64,000 bases of DNA from Demetria terragena DSM 11295. Its GTDB lineage: Bacteria; Actinomycetota; Actinomycetes; Actinomycetales; Dermatophilaceae. The notes under the pieces were generated by a model, which ran no database searches, was not told the DNA's origin, and saw nothing but the letters and a program-made list of their open reading frames with translations. The DNA lies in the NCBI RefSeq assembly GCF_000376825.1, contig NZ_AQXW01000004.1, forward strand, positions 1,426,001-1,490,000. The letters run 5' to 3'. The position numbers were made by a program, and so were the translations under genes. Below are positions 1-8,428 of the stretch, one piece after another (the first letter of the stretch is position 1; every line of letters begins with the position of its first letter).

Positions 1-1
1 C

Positions 2-730
2 GAGTTCTGCCAGGCGCGCCCCAAGGCGGCGCGTGCATACCTGCGCGCTATGTCCAAGCGTCAGCTGCCGTCGGACATCGACGTCGATAAGCACTTCAAG
101 CCGCCGTATGACCCGTGGGACCAGCGCCTGTGCCTGGTTCCTGGCGGCGACCTTTACCGGGCGCTGCGCCGGCACGACGTCGACGTTGTCACTGACCAGA
201 TCGATCGCTTCACGGAGAAGGGGATTCGGCTGCAGTCCGGTCAGGAGCTTGAGGCCGACATCGTGGTCACGGCGACCGGCCTCAACCTGGTCGCTTTCGG
301 TGGCGCCGAACTCGCCATCGACGGCGAGACGGTGCACCTACCCGACACGATGGCGTACAAGGGAATGATGCTTTCCGGCATCCCCAATTTTGCCTTCATC
401 GTCGGCTACACGAACGCCTCATGGACCCTGAAAGCCGACCTGGTGTGCGCCTACACCGCGCGCATGCTGCGGCACATGGAGACCACGGGCCAGACGGTTG
501 TGACTCCGCGACGCGACGACTCGGTCGGCGAAGAACCGTTCCTCGACTTCGCCGCCGGCTACGTGCTGCGAGCCGTGGACCAGTTCCCCAAGCAGGGCTC
601 AAGCGAGCCGTGGCGCCTGAAGATGAACTACTTCAAAGACCGCAAGGTCTTCGGAGCCGACCCGGTCGACCCGGCGCTGGAATACTCCAGGCCACCGGTA
701 CGCGACCGCGCGGCGGAGCCCGTCTCCTGA
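2..730 (+). CDS. Flavin-containing monooxygenase, C-terminal part (5' truncated by window)
   Basis: The reading frame is open from base 2, so the internal ATG at 50 is not the true start; the gene begins outside the window. The visible 242 residues match the C-terminal third of FAD/NADPH-dependent monooxygenases of the FMO/Baeyer-Villiger type. They include the segment YDPWDQRLCLVPGGDLY, which is typical of this family, followed by a VVTATGLNL block that resembles the second dinucleotide-domain ATG motif. Such enzymes insert oxygen into ketones or oxidise heteroatoms in soft nucleophiles in the cytoplasm; the substrate cannot be read from the sequence. The N-terminal FAD motif and the FMO fingerprint are not in the window. 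The gene ends at a TGA directly against a repeat cluster. Confidence 0.85.
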   Translation, partial: EFCQARPKAARAYLRAMSKRQLPSDIDVDKHFKPPYDPWDQRLCLVPGGDLYRALRRHDVDVVTDQIDRFTEKGIRLQSGQELEADIVVTATGLNLVAFGGAELAIDGETVHLPDTMAYKGMMLSGIPNFAFIVGYTNASWTLKADLVCAYTARMLRHMETTGQTVVTPRRDDSVGEEPFLDFAAGYVLRAVDQFPKQGSSEPWRLKMNYFKDRKVFGADPVDPALEYSRPPVRDRAAEPVS

Positions 731-962
731 GGGCCTAGTCGAGACAGAACTCCACCCACCAACGCTGGTCGAGCGCGCCGAGGCGCTAGCCGAGGCCGAG
801 TCGAGACCACCCCCCAACGCCGGTCGAGCAGGCCGAGGCCGTGTCGAGACCACCCCCTAACGCCGGTCGAGCCGGCCGAGGCGCTAGCCGAGGCCGTGTC
901 GAGACCACTTACCAAGGTCTCGACACGGCTCGCGCCAGGGCGCTCGCCTGCTCGACCGGCGT
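731..962. repeat. Intergenic GGTCGAG-type repeat cluster A
   Basis: Three near-identical direct units (roughly 735-908) each contain an AACGCYGGTCGAG core and a GTCGAGACCAC end. They are followed by one copy in the opposite orientation (about 910-962, starting GTCTCGACACGG and ending CTCGACCGGCGT). Opposed copies can fold into a long imperfect hairpin. The cluster sits between the 3' ends of the monooxygenase gene and a leftward truncated gene, and it supplies the last codons of the latter. The same family recurs at four other places in the window. Confidence 0.85.
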
Positions 963-1097
963 CAGTGGGCGCTCACCCGGTTCGAGCTCCACACCGGGCG
1001 GGGGCGGGAAGACGTACCCGAGGGCCTCCCGCCATAAGGCGGATAGGGCGCGCGGGTCTCGCGCATCGATCGTGATCTGCAGTTGTCGAGTGCTCAT
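909..1097 (-). pseudogene. Truncated VOC (glyoxalase-like) protein, 3' end replaced by repeat
   Basis: The first ~38 residues (ITIDARDPRALSALWREALG, then a proline-rich YVFPPPPG) look like the N-terminus of the VOC/glyoxalase-bleomycin-resistance-like proteins of actinobacteria, which are normally about 120-250 residues. After codon ~43 the frame runs into the inverted repeat unit, which encodes TPVEQASALARAVSRPW and then stops. The remaining beta-alpha-beta-beta-beta modules and the metal ligands are missing, so a functional product is unlikely. The start ATG is well placed and a perfect palindrome lies 57 bp upstream. Best read as a gene truncated by repeat insertion or deletion. Confidence 0.6.
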
Positions 1098-1153
1098 GCC
1101 TCATCACCACCTGGCTTCCGGACGGATGCTGACCTCATGGGCCAGCGGTTTGA

Positions 1154-1178
1154 TCTGGTGTCATCGGATGACACCAGA
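1154..1178. promoter_or_regulatory. Perfect 12-1-12 palindrome, putative operator
   Basis: The arms TCTGGTGTCATC (1154-1165) and its exact complement (1167-1178) are separated by one G. The centre TCATCGGATGA resembles operators of FCD-type GntR regulators, which is family knowledge rather than proof. It lies 57 bp upstream of the truncated VOC gene. No regulator gene is adjacent, so it may be a relic. It lacks a T-run and is not a typical terminator. Confidence 0.5.
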
Positions 1179-1199
1179 CCACACCGTTGACCCCACCAT

Positions 1200-1386
1200 T
1201 GCTGGTCGAGCAGGCCGAGGCGCTAGCCGAGGCCGAGTCGAGACCACCCCCCCAAGGTCTCGACACGGCTCGCGCCAGGGCGCTCGCCTGCTCGACCGGC
1301 GTTAGTAGGCGCTCGACCGGCGTTAGTAGGCGCTCGGCCGGCGTTAGTGGGTACTCGCCTGCTCGACCGGCGTTGGTGGTCGATTG
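1200..1386. repeat. Intergenic GGTCGAG-type repeat cluster B
   Basis: One forward unit (about 1201-1247) faces an inverted unit (about 1255-1302). Short 21-25-bp partial units follow, each carrying CTCGACCGGCGTTAGT or CTCGGCCGGCGTTAGT. The last unit ends two bases before the stop codon of the M13 peptidase gene. The region between 1098 and 1388 holds no other gene apart from the palindrome at 1154-1178. Confidence 0.8.
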
Positions 1387-1388
1387 CG

Positions 1389-3338
1389 TTAGAAAATGCG
1401 GACGCGCTCGTCCTCCGCCAGGAACATCCCGTCCCCCTCGCCAACCCCGAACGCCTCGTGGAACTCGGACAGGTTGCGAGCCACGTTGGCACGCAAGTCC
1501 ATTGGGGAGTGTGGGTCGATCGTCAGTAGCCGCTTGGCCTCGGATTCGCGTGCCTTGCCACACCACACCTGCGCCCAGCCCAGGAAGAACCTCTGGTCTC
1601 CGGTGAATCCGTCGAGTTCGGGCGCAGGCGAAGTCTCTTGCGCGATCTTGTACGCCTTGAACCCGATGGTCAGGCCGCCCAGATCACCGATGTTCTCTCC
1701 CACCGTGAGACCACCATTGACCTTGCTACCCGGCGCGTCTCGCGGCTCGAGCTCACTGAACTGATCAATCAGCTTCTGCGACAAGGCATCGAAACGCTCA
1801 CGGTCCTGCTCGGTCCACCAGTCGGTGAGATTGCCATCGCCGTCGAACCGGGAGCCCTGATCGTCGAAGCCGTGGCCCAGCTCGTGACCGATGACGCCAC
1901 CGATGCCGCCGTAGTTGACCGCATCATCGGCGTCGACATCGAAGAATGGCGGTTGCAAGATCGCCGCCGGAAAAACGATCTCGTTCATGGTGGGCATGTA
2001 GTACGCGTTCACCGTCTGCGGGGTCATGAACCACTCGCCCTTGTCGACTGGTTCACCGACGCGATTGAGCATCCGGTCAATCTCCCAAGCCGTCGCGCGG
2101 GCCACATTCCCCACCAGGTCGTCGGGACGAATTTCTATGTCGGAGTAGTCTTTCCACTCATCCGGATAGCCAATCTTTGGCCGAAAGCTGGAGAGTTTGT
2201 CCAGCGCGCGCTCCCGCGTCTGTGGGCTCATCCACTCCAAAGTCTCAAAATCGCGCCGGTATGCCTCCGTCAAGTTGGCCACCAACTCCTGCATACGCGC
2301 CTTGGCGTGGGGCGGGAAATGCTGCTCGACATAGAGCTGGCCGGCCGCTTCGCCGATGAATTCCTCGACGAGCGAGACGCCACGCTTCCAGCGCTCGCGC
2401 AGCTGCGGCGTACCCGACAGCTCCTTGCCGTAGAACGCGAACTGCTCGCGCACGAGTGCGTCGGCCAGGTAGGACGCGCGGCCACGGAGGATGCGCCACC
2501 GCAGCCAGGACTGCCACGCCTCCAACGGCTCTTCGCGCAGTGCGTCGGCGAATCCGGTGAGATAGGAAGGCTGCTGGACGACGGCGGGGTCCAACACTTT
2601 GGGGTCCGCCTGGAGCCCGCCGAGCCACGCGTCCCAGGCGACACCGGGCGTGATCTCTTCGAGTTCGGCCCGAGTCAACTTGTTGTACGTCTTCACCGCG
2701 TCGCGGCAGGCCACCCGATCCCAGTGCGACTCAGCCAGCCGGGTCTCTAGTGCCATCACCCGATCAGCCTCGGTCGGGTCGAGCCCCGCGAGATCAAACA
2801 TGCGCCCGATGTGAGCGACGTACTTGTCACGCACCTCGGCGTGTTCCTCGAGGCGGTAGTAGGACTCGTCGGGAAGACCGATGCCAGCCTGCGAGAGGTA
2901 GAGCACGTTGTGCGTGCTGTTGCGGGCGTCGGCAATCGAGTAGAACCCGACAAAGCCGTCGATACCAGCGCGCTCCAACCCGCCGAGCACCTGAAGAAGG
3001 TCACGCGGACTAGAAATCGCTTCGACCGCCACGAGATCGTCAGCGATGGGCGTCATACCGAGTTCTTCGGCGCGGGCCTCGTCGACAAACGAGGTGAACA
3101 GGTCGCCGACCTTGCGCCGCGCGCTCCCCGGCTCCGCGTCGGACGCCGCCGCCGACCGGATGATGTCGACCATCGCGGCCTCGGCTTCCTCGCGCAACCG
3201 ATCAAAGGATCCGTACCTCGCGCGGTCCTCCGGAATGTCGTGGGTGGCACACCAGGTGCCATTCACAAAACCGAAGAGATCGTCTTGCGGGCGAACAGAG
3301 CGATCAAAGTTGTCGAGGGTGATGCCAGAGCGCGTCAT
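1389..3338 (-). CDS. M13 family zinc metallopeptidase (neprilysin/PepO-like)
   Basis: This 649-residue protein has the full length of bacterial M13 endopeptidases. It shows the N-terminal DDLFGFVNGTW block, the substrate-binding NAYYMPTMNEIVFP segment (about 443-457), the zinc site GVIGHELGHGFDDQGS with HELGH near 485-489, and the third zinc ligand in GENIGDLGG (about 547-555). It ends in VRIF rather than the CxxW end of eukaryotic neprilysins. There is no signal peptide or anchor, so it is probably cytoplasmic or non-classically released, cutting peptides up to about 40 residues. Its start overlaps the end of the HMG-CoA lyase gene by 4 bases (ATGA), implying co-translation. Confidence 0.95.
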   Translation of the reverse strand: MTRSGITLDNFDRSVRPQDDLFGFVNGTWCATHDIPEDRARYGSFDRLREEAEAAMVDIIRSAAASDAEPGSARRKVGDLFTSFVDEARAEELGMTPIADDLVAVEAISSPRDLLQVLGGLERAGIDGFVGFYSIADARNSTHNVLYLSQAGIGLPDESYYRLEEHAEVRDKYVAHIGRMFDLAGLDPTEADRVMALETRLAESHWDRVACRDAVKTYNKLTRAELEEITPGVAWDAWLGGLQADPKVLDPAVVQQPSYLTGFADALREEPLEAWQSWLRWRILRGRASYLADALVREQFAFYGKELSGTPQLRERWKRGVSLVEEFIGEAAGQLYVEQHFPPHAKARMQELVANLTEAYRRDFETLEWMSPQTRERALDKLSSFRPKIGYPDEWKDYSDIEIRPDDLVGNVARATAWEIDRMLNRVGEPVDKGEWFMTPQTVNAYYMPTMNEIVFPAAILQPPFFDVDADDAVNYGGIGGVIGHELGHGFDDQGSRFDGDGNLTDWWTEQDRERFDALSQKLIDQFSELEPRDAPGSKVNGGLTVGENIGDLGGLTIGFKAYKIAQETSPAPELDGFTGDQRFFLGWAQVWCGKARESEAKRLLTIDPHSPMDLRANVARNLSEFHEAFGVGEGDGMFLAEDERVRIF

Positions 3339-4309
3339 GACTCCACCGTAGGCGTGCGCTCGGTGGATGTGGCACCTGCCAGGGCACGAACCACCGCCGA
3401 CGGCGACGGCCGCCCAAGCTGCTCAGCCATCCAAATGCTTGTCGCCACCAGCGCGTCCAGGTCGACGCCCGTTTCGATGCCCAGACCCCGACAGGCCCAG
3501 ACGAGATCCTCGGTCGCGAGATTTCCCGTAGCGGACTTGGCATAGGGGCAGCCGCCGAGTCCTCCAGCTGAGGCGTCCACGGTGCGTACGCCGTGCCGCA
3601 GGGCGGTGAGCGTGTTCGACAGTGCCTGCCCATAGGTGTCGTGGAAGTGCACTGCGGTGCGATAGGTCGCGATGCCTTGGGAATCCAGCGCCTCCAGGAG
3701 CCGGGAGACGTGACCTGGCGTACCCACGCCGATCGTGTCGCCGATGCTCAACTCGTCGCAGCCGAGGTCCATCAATCGGCCGCACACGTCGACCACCTGC
3801 GCGATGGGCACCGGCCCTTCCCACGGGTCGCCGAAACACATGGAGACATAAGCCCGCACCCACACCTTGTCCTCCTGGGCGCGCTGGACCACCGGCGCGA
3901 ACATGTCGATCGACTCGGCGATGGTGCGGTTGAGGTTCTTGCGGGCAAATGTCTCAGTCGCGGAGCCGAAGATCGCGACCGCGCGGGCGCCCGCTTCAAG
4001 GGCGTTGTCGAGTCCGCGCTGGTTGGGTACGAGCACCGGCCGGGTGCGCTGGCGACCGAGTTCGCCAAGCGACTCCATCACCTCGGCCGCATCGGCAAGT
4101 TGCGGAATCCACGACGGCGGGACGAACGAGGTGACCTCGACGGTGTTGAGACCCGCCGCCACGAGACGGCGGACGAACTCGGCCTTGATCCCGGCGGGAA
4201 TCACGGACTTTTCGTTCTGCAATCCGTCGCGCGGTCCGACCTCGTAGATCGTGATCTGCTCGGGCATACCAGGCGTCGACACCGTTGTCGGAAGACTCAT
4301 GGTTGGCAT
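3335..4309 (-). CDS. Hydroxymethylglutaryl-CoA lyase
   Basis: This 324-residue TIM-barrel enzyme of the HMGL/DRE family cleaves HMG-CoA to acetoacetate and acetyl-CoA, the last step of leucine breakdown. Visible motifs are YEVGPRDGLQNE (metal and substrate site near residue 25), TSFVPPSWIPQLAD, the metal-binding HFHDTYGQALSN and the HMG-CoA lyase signature GGLGGCPYAKSATGNLATED with the catalytic Cys. The window shows no other leucine-degradation genes. The start at 4309 is uncertain; in-frame ATGs at 4300 and 4267 are alternatives, and the conserved fold begins at MPEQITIYEVGP (4267). The stop overlaps the start of the downstream peptidase. Confidence 0.93.
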   Translation of the reverse strand: MPTMSLPTTVSTPGMPEQITIYEVGPRDGLQNEKSVIPAGIKAEFVRRLVAAGLNTVEVTSFVPPSWIPQLADAAEVMESLGELGRQRTRPVLVPNQRGLDNALEAGARAVAIFGSATETFARKNLNRTIAESIDMFAPVVQRAQEDKVWVRAYVSMCFGDPWEGPVPIAQVVDVCGRLMDLGCDELSIGDTIGVGTPGHVSRLLEALDSQGIATYRTAVHFHDTYGQALSNTLTALRHGVRTVDASAGGLGGCPYAKSATGNLATEDLVWACRGLGIETGVDLDALVATSIWMAEQLGRPSPSAVVRALAGATSTERTPTVES

Positions 4310-4361
4310 CGTGCCATCTCACGCCACGCCCCGCCCCGCACACTGGCCAGGGATTGCCTTC

Positions 4362-4367
4362 TAGGCT
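4362..4367 (+). promoter_or_regulatory. -10 hexamer TAGGCT of doxX-like gene, likely leaderless
   Basis: TAGGCT ends 7 nt before the ATG at 4375. The GGAGGG that follows is too close to the start to act as a normal ribosome-binding site, so a leaderless transcript is the simpler reading. It fits the same pattern at many other genes in this window. Confidence 0.45.
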
Positions 4368-4374
4368 GGAGGGT

Positions 4375-4761
4375 ATGAGTCTTCTTCGCTTCGCAGCCCG
4401 CGCCTGCACATCAGCCATCTTCATCAAAGGCGGTATCGACAGCTTCAGCAACCCGTCCGGCCGAGCGCAACTTGCCGGTGGCCTGCTGTCCCAACTGCGC
4501 CAGACTGCTCCGGTGCCCGCAAGCGACGAGCAACTCGTGCAGGCCAACGCAGTCGTCCAGGCCGTTGCTGGCAGCACCCTGGCCCTTGGTATCGCGCCCC
4601 GCCTCTCGGCTACCGCGTTGGGTGCGTCCCTGGTGCCGACCACCCTCGCCGGGCACGCCTTTTGGGAGAAGACCGACCCGCAGCAGAAGGCGGCTGAGCA
4701 GGTGCAGTTCGCTAAGAATCTCGCCATCTTGGGCGGCCTGATCTACATCGCAACAAGCTGA
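4375..4761 (+). CDS. DoxX family membrane protein
   Basis: This protein has 128 residues, starting at MSLLRFAARACTSAIF. The FIKGGIDSFSNPSGRAQ segment and later hydrophobic helices (VLQAVAGSTLALGIAPRLSA, ALGASLVPTTLAGH, NLAILGGLIYIA) match DoxX-family integral membrane proteins with about four helices. Their roles include quinone-linked redox or oxidative-stress complexes in mycobacteria, but no specific function can be assigned here. A longer frame exists upstream of 4375, but its composition is unlike protein and it would overlap the divergent lyase gene. The gene is divergent from the lyase and monocistronic as far as I can see. Confidence 0.85.
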   Translation: MSLLRFAARACTSAIFIKGGIDSFSNPSGRAQLAGGLLSQLRQTAPVPASDEQLVQANAVVQAVAGSTLALGIAPRLSATALGASLVPTTLAGHAFWEKTDPQQKAAEQVQFAKNLAILGGLIYIATS

Positions 4762-4833
4762 ACCCGTACGACGGGAAGGTTGTCGGCTGCCGCGTCGTTA
4801 CGCCCCGTGGGCGTCTATTGAGATGAGGTATGC

Positions 4834-6483
4834 ATGCCAGACGGGCCGCTGATCGTTCAGAGTGACAAAACCATCTTGCTGGAGGTCGACCACGACCTGG
4901 CGACGGAAGCGCGGCACGCCATCGCTCCGTTCGCGGAGCTGGAGCGTGCACCTGAACACATCCACACCTATCGCGTCACCCCGCTGGCGTTGTGGAATGC
5001 GCGTGCGGCGGGTCATGACGCCGAGCAGGTAGTCGATGTCTTGCTTCGTTTCTCGCGGTACCCCGTCCCGCAGGCCCTGCTCATTGACGTCGCCGAGACG
5101 ATGGACCGCTACGGCCGGTTGCGGCTCGAGCGCGATGGCGACCAACTCACCCTGGTCACGACCGATAAGCCTGTCCTCGAAGAAGTGTTGCGGCACAAGA
5201 AGATTCAGCCGCTCATTGGCAAGCGCCTGGACGACCTGACGGTCGTGGTGCACAACTCCGAGCGCGGAGCGATCAAGCAACAACTGATCAAGGCCGGTTG
5301 GCCCGCTGAAGACCTCGCGGGATACGTCGACGGCGAGGCCCACCAGATCGACCTCGCCCAGGATGGGTGGTCGTTGCGGCCGTACCAGCAGGAAGCCGTT
5401 GACGGTTTCTGGCACGGCGGGTCCGGTGTCGTGGTGCTGCCGTGTGGCGCGGGCAAGACCCTCGTCGGCGCGGCCGCGATGGCAGAGGCGAAGGCGACCA
5501 CTCTCATCTTGGTGACCAACACCGTCAGTGCCCGGCAGTGGCGCGATGAGTTGTTGGCGCGCACGTCGCTCACGGAGGACGAGATCGGTGAATATTCGGG
5601 CGCCCGCAAGGAGATTCGCCCGGTGACGATTGCGACGTACCAAGTGCTGACGATGAAGCGCAAGGGCGTCCACCCGCACCTGGAACTACTCGACGCCCGC
5701 GACTGGGGTTTGGTGCTCTACGACGAGGTGCACTTGCTGCCCGCGCCGATCTTCCGCATGACGGCTGACCTGCAAGCCCGTCGCCGACTCGGACTCACCG
5801 CCACGCTCGTACGCGAGGACGGTCGCGAGTCCGACGTCTTCAGCCTCATCGGCCCGAAACGCTACGACGCCCCGTGGAAGGACATCGAGGCCCAGGGCTA
5901 CATCGCGCCCGCGGACTGTGTCGAGGTGCGCGTGAGTCTCAGCGAGACCGAGCGGATGACGTATGCCACCACCGAGGCCGACGTCCGCTACCGCTATGCC
6001 TCGTGCGCGCCGGTCAAGGAGAGCGTGGTCGAGCAGTTGGTGCGCCAGCACCAGGGCGCCCCCACGCTGGTCATCGGCCAGTACCTCGACCAGCTCGAAG
6101 GCCTTGCCGGGCGGTTGAACGCTGACCTCATCACCGGCGAGACGCCGGTGGGGCAGCGGCAGAAGCTCTATCAGGCGTTCCGGGACGGTGAGATCTCCAC
6201 GCTAGTCGTGAGCAAGGTCGCCAACTTCTCGATCGATCTGCCTGAGGCGTCCGTGGCGATTCAGGTGTCGGGGACGTTCGGCTCCCGCCAAGAGGAGGCC
6301 CAGCGTCTCGGCCGGGTGCTGCGTCCCAAGGGCGATGGGCGTACGGCGCATTTCTACACGGTCGTCACCCGCGACACCGTCGATGCGGAGTACGCCGCCC
6401 ACCGGCAGCGCTTCCTCGCCGAGCAGGGGTATGCGTACCGGATCGTGGATGCCGAGGATCTGCCGACAGCGCCAGTCGAGTAG
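4834..6483 (+). CDS. XPB-type DNA repair helicase
   Basis: This 549-residue superfamily 2 helicase is close to archaeal/eukaryal XPB (ERCC3). The N-terminal damage-recognition-like region (1-180) is followed by motif I PCGAGKT (about 203-209), the DEVH box (297-300), motif III TATLVRED (322-329) and motif VI QRLGRVLRPKG (about 490-500). Family members are 3'-5' ATP-dependent helicases that work in nucleotide excision repair. ATG 4834 is used; GAGATGAGG lies about 10 nt upstream. The single frame is intact, and no adjacent second helicase-domain gene is visible. The gene ends convergently towards the purine permease across a repeat block. Confidence 0.93.
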   Translation: MPDGPLIVQSDKTILLEVDHDLATEARHAIAPFAELERAPEHIHTYRVTPLALWNARAAGHDAEQVVDVLLRFSRYPVPQALLIDVAETMDRYGRLRLERDGDQLTLVTTDKPVLEEVLRHKKIQPLIGKRLDDLTVVVHNSERGAIKQQLIKAGWPAEDLAGYVDGEAHQIDLAQDGWSLRPYQQEAVDGFWHGGSGVVVLPCGAGKTLVGAAAMAEAKATTLILVTNTVSARQWRDELLARTSLTEDEIGEYSGARKEIRPVTIATYQVLTMKRKGVHPHLELLDARDWGLVLYDEVHLLPAPIFRMTADLQARRRLGLTATLVREDGRESDVFSLIGPKRYDAPWKDIEAQGYIAPADCVEVRVSLSETERMTYATTEADVRYRYASCAPVKESVVEQLVRQHQGAPTLVIGQYLDQLEGLAGRLNADLITGETPVGQRQKLYQAFRDGEISTLVVSKVANFSIDLPEASVAIQVSGTFGSRQEEAQRLGRVLRPKGDGRTAHFYTVVTRDTVDAEYAAHRQRFLAEQGYAYRIVDAEDLPTAPVE

Positions 6484-6562
6484 GCGAGCGCCGTATCGAG
6501 ACCACGCCCTCACGCCGGTCGAGACCACGCCCTCACGCCGGTCGAGCCTGTCGAGACCACAC
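6484..6562. repeat. Intergenic GGTCGAG-type repeat cluster C
   Basis: Three degraded units of the window's repeat family contain GTATCGAGACCACGCCCTCA or CACGCCGGTCGAG cores. They start within the last bases of the helicase gene and end about 90 bp before the stop of the convergent permease gene. The rest of this gap (6563-6654) shows no recognised feature. Confidence 0.75.
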
Positions 6563-6654
6563 CCCCGCGCCGCCGCCCGCGTCGACTAGCGCCAAATCAG
6601 GGGTACGAAACCCTTAACACCACTCATTCGCCGCCACTCGACGCGGCGGGAAGT

Positions 6655-8130
6655 TCAGCTCACGCCGAACAACGTCTTGATCGGGTCGACCGCGAAGTAG
6701 AGCACAAACAACCCAGACACGGCCCAGAGCAGCGGGTGCACCTGGGAGGACTTCCCGCGCACCACCTTGAGCAGGACGTAGGAGATGAAGCCCGCGCCGA
6801 TTCCTGCGGAGATCGAATACGAGAACGGCATCAGGACCATCGTCAGGAACGCTGGCAGTGCGACCTCGATGTCCTTCCAGTCGATATCCGTCGCGTTCGT
6901 CATCATGAGGTATCCGACGATGACCAGCGCAGGGGTCGCGGCCTCGTGCGGCACCATCGACACCAACGGCGCGAAAAACATCGAGAGCAAGAACAACCCG
7001 CCCGTGACGATCGACGCCAGTCCGGTCCGGGCACCATCCCCGACCCCCGCAGCCGACTCGATGTACGACGTATTGCTACTCACGCCGCCCGCACCACCAG
7101 CAATCGCGGCGACCGAGTCGACGACCAAGATCTTCTGGCTGCCCTCCGGCAACCCGTCCTCATCCAACAGGTCGCCTTCTGAGCCGACCGCCACCATCGT
7201 GCCCATGGTGTCGAAGAAGTCGGCGAGCAGCAGGGTGAAGATCGTGAGAATGACCGCTACGGCACCCAACGACTCGAACGAGCCCAGTAGCGAGAAGTTG
7301 CCTAGCAAGCCCAGGTCGGGCAAATCCACGACCTGCTCAGGCAGTTTGGGGATGGTCAAGCTCCATCCGCCGGGGTTCACGACCTTGCCGGTGGCGTCCG
7401 TACGACCACCGACATGACCGACCGCCTCCACGATCAGAGCAAGAACCGTCGCTCCGACGATGCCGTACAGGATCGCGCCACCGACCTTGCGTGCCATGAG
7501 GACGGCGATCGTGAACAGGCCGAGGACAAAGACGAGGGTTGGCCATCCGGTGAGTTCGCCCCCGGCGCCCAATTCGACTGGGACCGCGGGCGCCTGGCGC
7601 ACGATGCCAGCGTCATACAAGGCGATGAAGGTCAAGAACAGGCCGATGCCAATCGTGATCGCGGTACGCAGCGCAGCGGGAATCGCGCGCAGCACCGCCT
7701 TGCGGATCCCGGTCAGTACGAGCAACAGGATGATGATGCCTTCAAGCACCACCAGGCCCATGGCATCGGCCCAGGTGACATTGGGTTGGGCCGCGATCCC
7801 GTACGCCACAAAAGCGTTGAGCCCCAAGCCTGTTGCGAGGGCCATTGGGAAATTGGCGACGAGTCCCATCAGGATCGTCATGACTCCCGCAATCAACGCC
7901 GTCGCGGCCGCCACCATGGCGAGATTGGGCGCATTTCCCCCGCCCAAGAATTCACCGGTGCCGTCCTTGACCGTGCCGATGATCAACGGGTTGAGCACGA
8001 CGATGTAGGCCATGGCAAAGAACGTGACGAGGCCGCCTCGGACTTCCTGGGCCACAGAGGAGCCACGAGCACTGATGTGGAAGTAGCGGTCGAGCGCGGA
8101 GGCCTGCGTACGAGTTTCGGGATTGCCCAT
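6655..8130 (-). CDS. NCS2 family purine permease (adenine/guanine/hypoxanthine, AzgA/PbuG type)
   Basis: This 491-residue, very hydrophobic protein has 12-14 predicted membrane segments. It begins with the cytoplasmic ALDRYFHISARGSSVAQEVRGG leader typical of the AzgA/PbuG branch, then MAYIVVLNPLIIG and the internal GxGLNAFVAYG-type element. It is expected to import purine bases by proton symport. The start codon at 8130 has a TAGGCT hexamer ending 6 nt before it, and its promoter overlaps that of the divergent DUF2530 gene. Association with DUF2530 and DUF3027 genes is conserved in actinobacteria, which supports the call. Confidence 0.92.
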   Translation of the reverse strand: MGNPETRTQASALDRYFHISARGSSVAQEVRGGLVTFFAMAYIVVLNPLIIGTVKDGTGEFLGGGNAPNLAMVAAATALIAGVMTILMGLVANFPMALATGLGLNAFVAYGIAAQPNVTWADAMGLVVLEGIIILLLVLTGIRKAVLRAIPAALRTAITIGIGLFLTFIALYDAGIVRQAPAVPVELGAGGELTGWPTLVFVLGLFTIAVLMARKVGGAILYGIVGATVLALIVEAVGHVGGRTDATGKVVNPGGWSLTIPKLPEQVVDLPDLGLLGNFSLLGSFESLGAVAVILTIFTLLLADFFDTMGTMVAVGSEGDLLDEDGLPEGSQKILVVDSVAAIAGGAGGVSSNTSYIESAAGVGDGARTGLASIVTGGLFLLSMFFAPLVSMVPHEAATPALVIVGYLMMTNATDIDWKDIEVALPAFLTMVLMPFSYSISAGIGAGFISYVLLKVVRGKSSQVHPLLWAVSGLFVLYFAVDPIKTLFGVS

Positions 8131-8136
8131 GGTCCG

Positions 8137-8146
8137 AGCCTATGCT
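8137..8146. promoter_or_regulatory. Overlapping divergent -10 elements for two leaderless genes
   Basis: On the plus strand TATGCT (8141-8146) ends 6 nt before the GTG at 8153. On the minus strand TAGGCT (8142-8137) ends 6 nt before the ATG at 8130. The two hexamers share two bases and the start codons are only 22 bp apart, so two polymerases could not occupy both promoters at once. Confidence 0.6.
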
Positions 8147-8152
8147 GGGTTG

Positions 8153-8410
8153 GTGAGCAATTCGGGCGACTTCGGGACTCAGGCCGACGAACCGCCCGTG
8201 ACGCCTCCACCCGTGCAGGTCAACACCGCCCGAGTTATTGAGATCGGTCTCGGACTGTGGGCAGTCGCCTTAGCGGTCGTCCTCGCGGTTCCGACGCTGC
8301 ATGAAGGAGAGCGCGCCTGGTGGGTTTGGGTGCCCGTCGCTGGGCTCGTCCTGGGTGCGCTCGGCTGGATCTACGTCCGACGCGGCCGGGGAAATGCGGC
8401 CGAAGCCTGA
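8153..8410 (+). CDS. DUF2530 small membrane protein
   Basis: This 85-residue protein starts at GTG (SNSGDFGTQADEPPV). A proline-rich cytoplasmic N-terminus is followed by two hydrophobic helices (IEIGLGLWAVALAVVLAVP and WWVWVPVAGLVLGALGWIYV) and a short basic tail. Size, topology and its place between the NCS2 permease and DUF3027 genes match the actinobacterial DUF2530 family, whose function is unknown. The upstream ATG at 8123 was rejected because it would lie inside the divergent permease and upstream of the promoter. Confidence 0.8.
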   Translation: MSNSGDFGTQADEPPVTPPPVQVNTARVIEIGLGLWAVALAVVLAVPTLHEGERAWWVWVPVAGLVLGALGWIYVRRGRGNAAEA

Positions 8411-8428
8411 GCGTGGGGCGGCTAGCGC

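Noticed and set aside
1638-2750. 370-codon plus-strand ORF
   Set aside because: Antisense to the M13 peptidase, whose motifs are intact; the frame is open because of GC bias.
4798-5679. 293-codon minus-strand ORF
   Set aside because: Antisense to the XPB helicase N-terminus; no family similarity.
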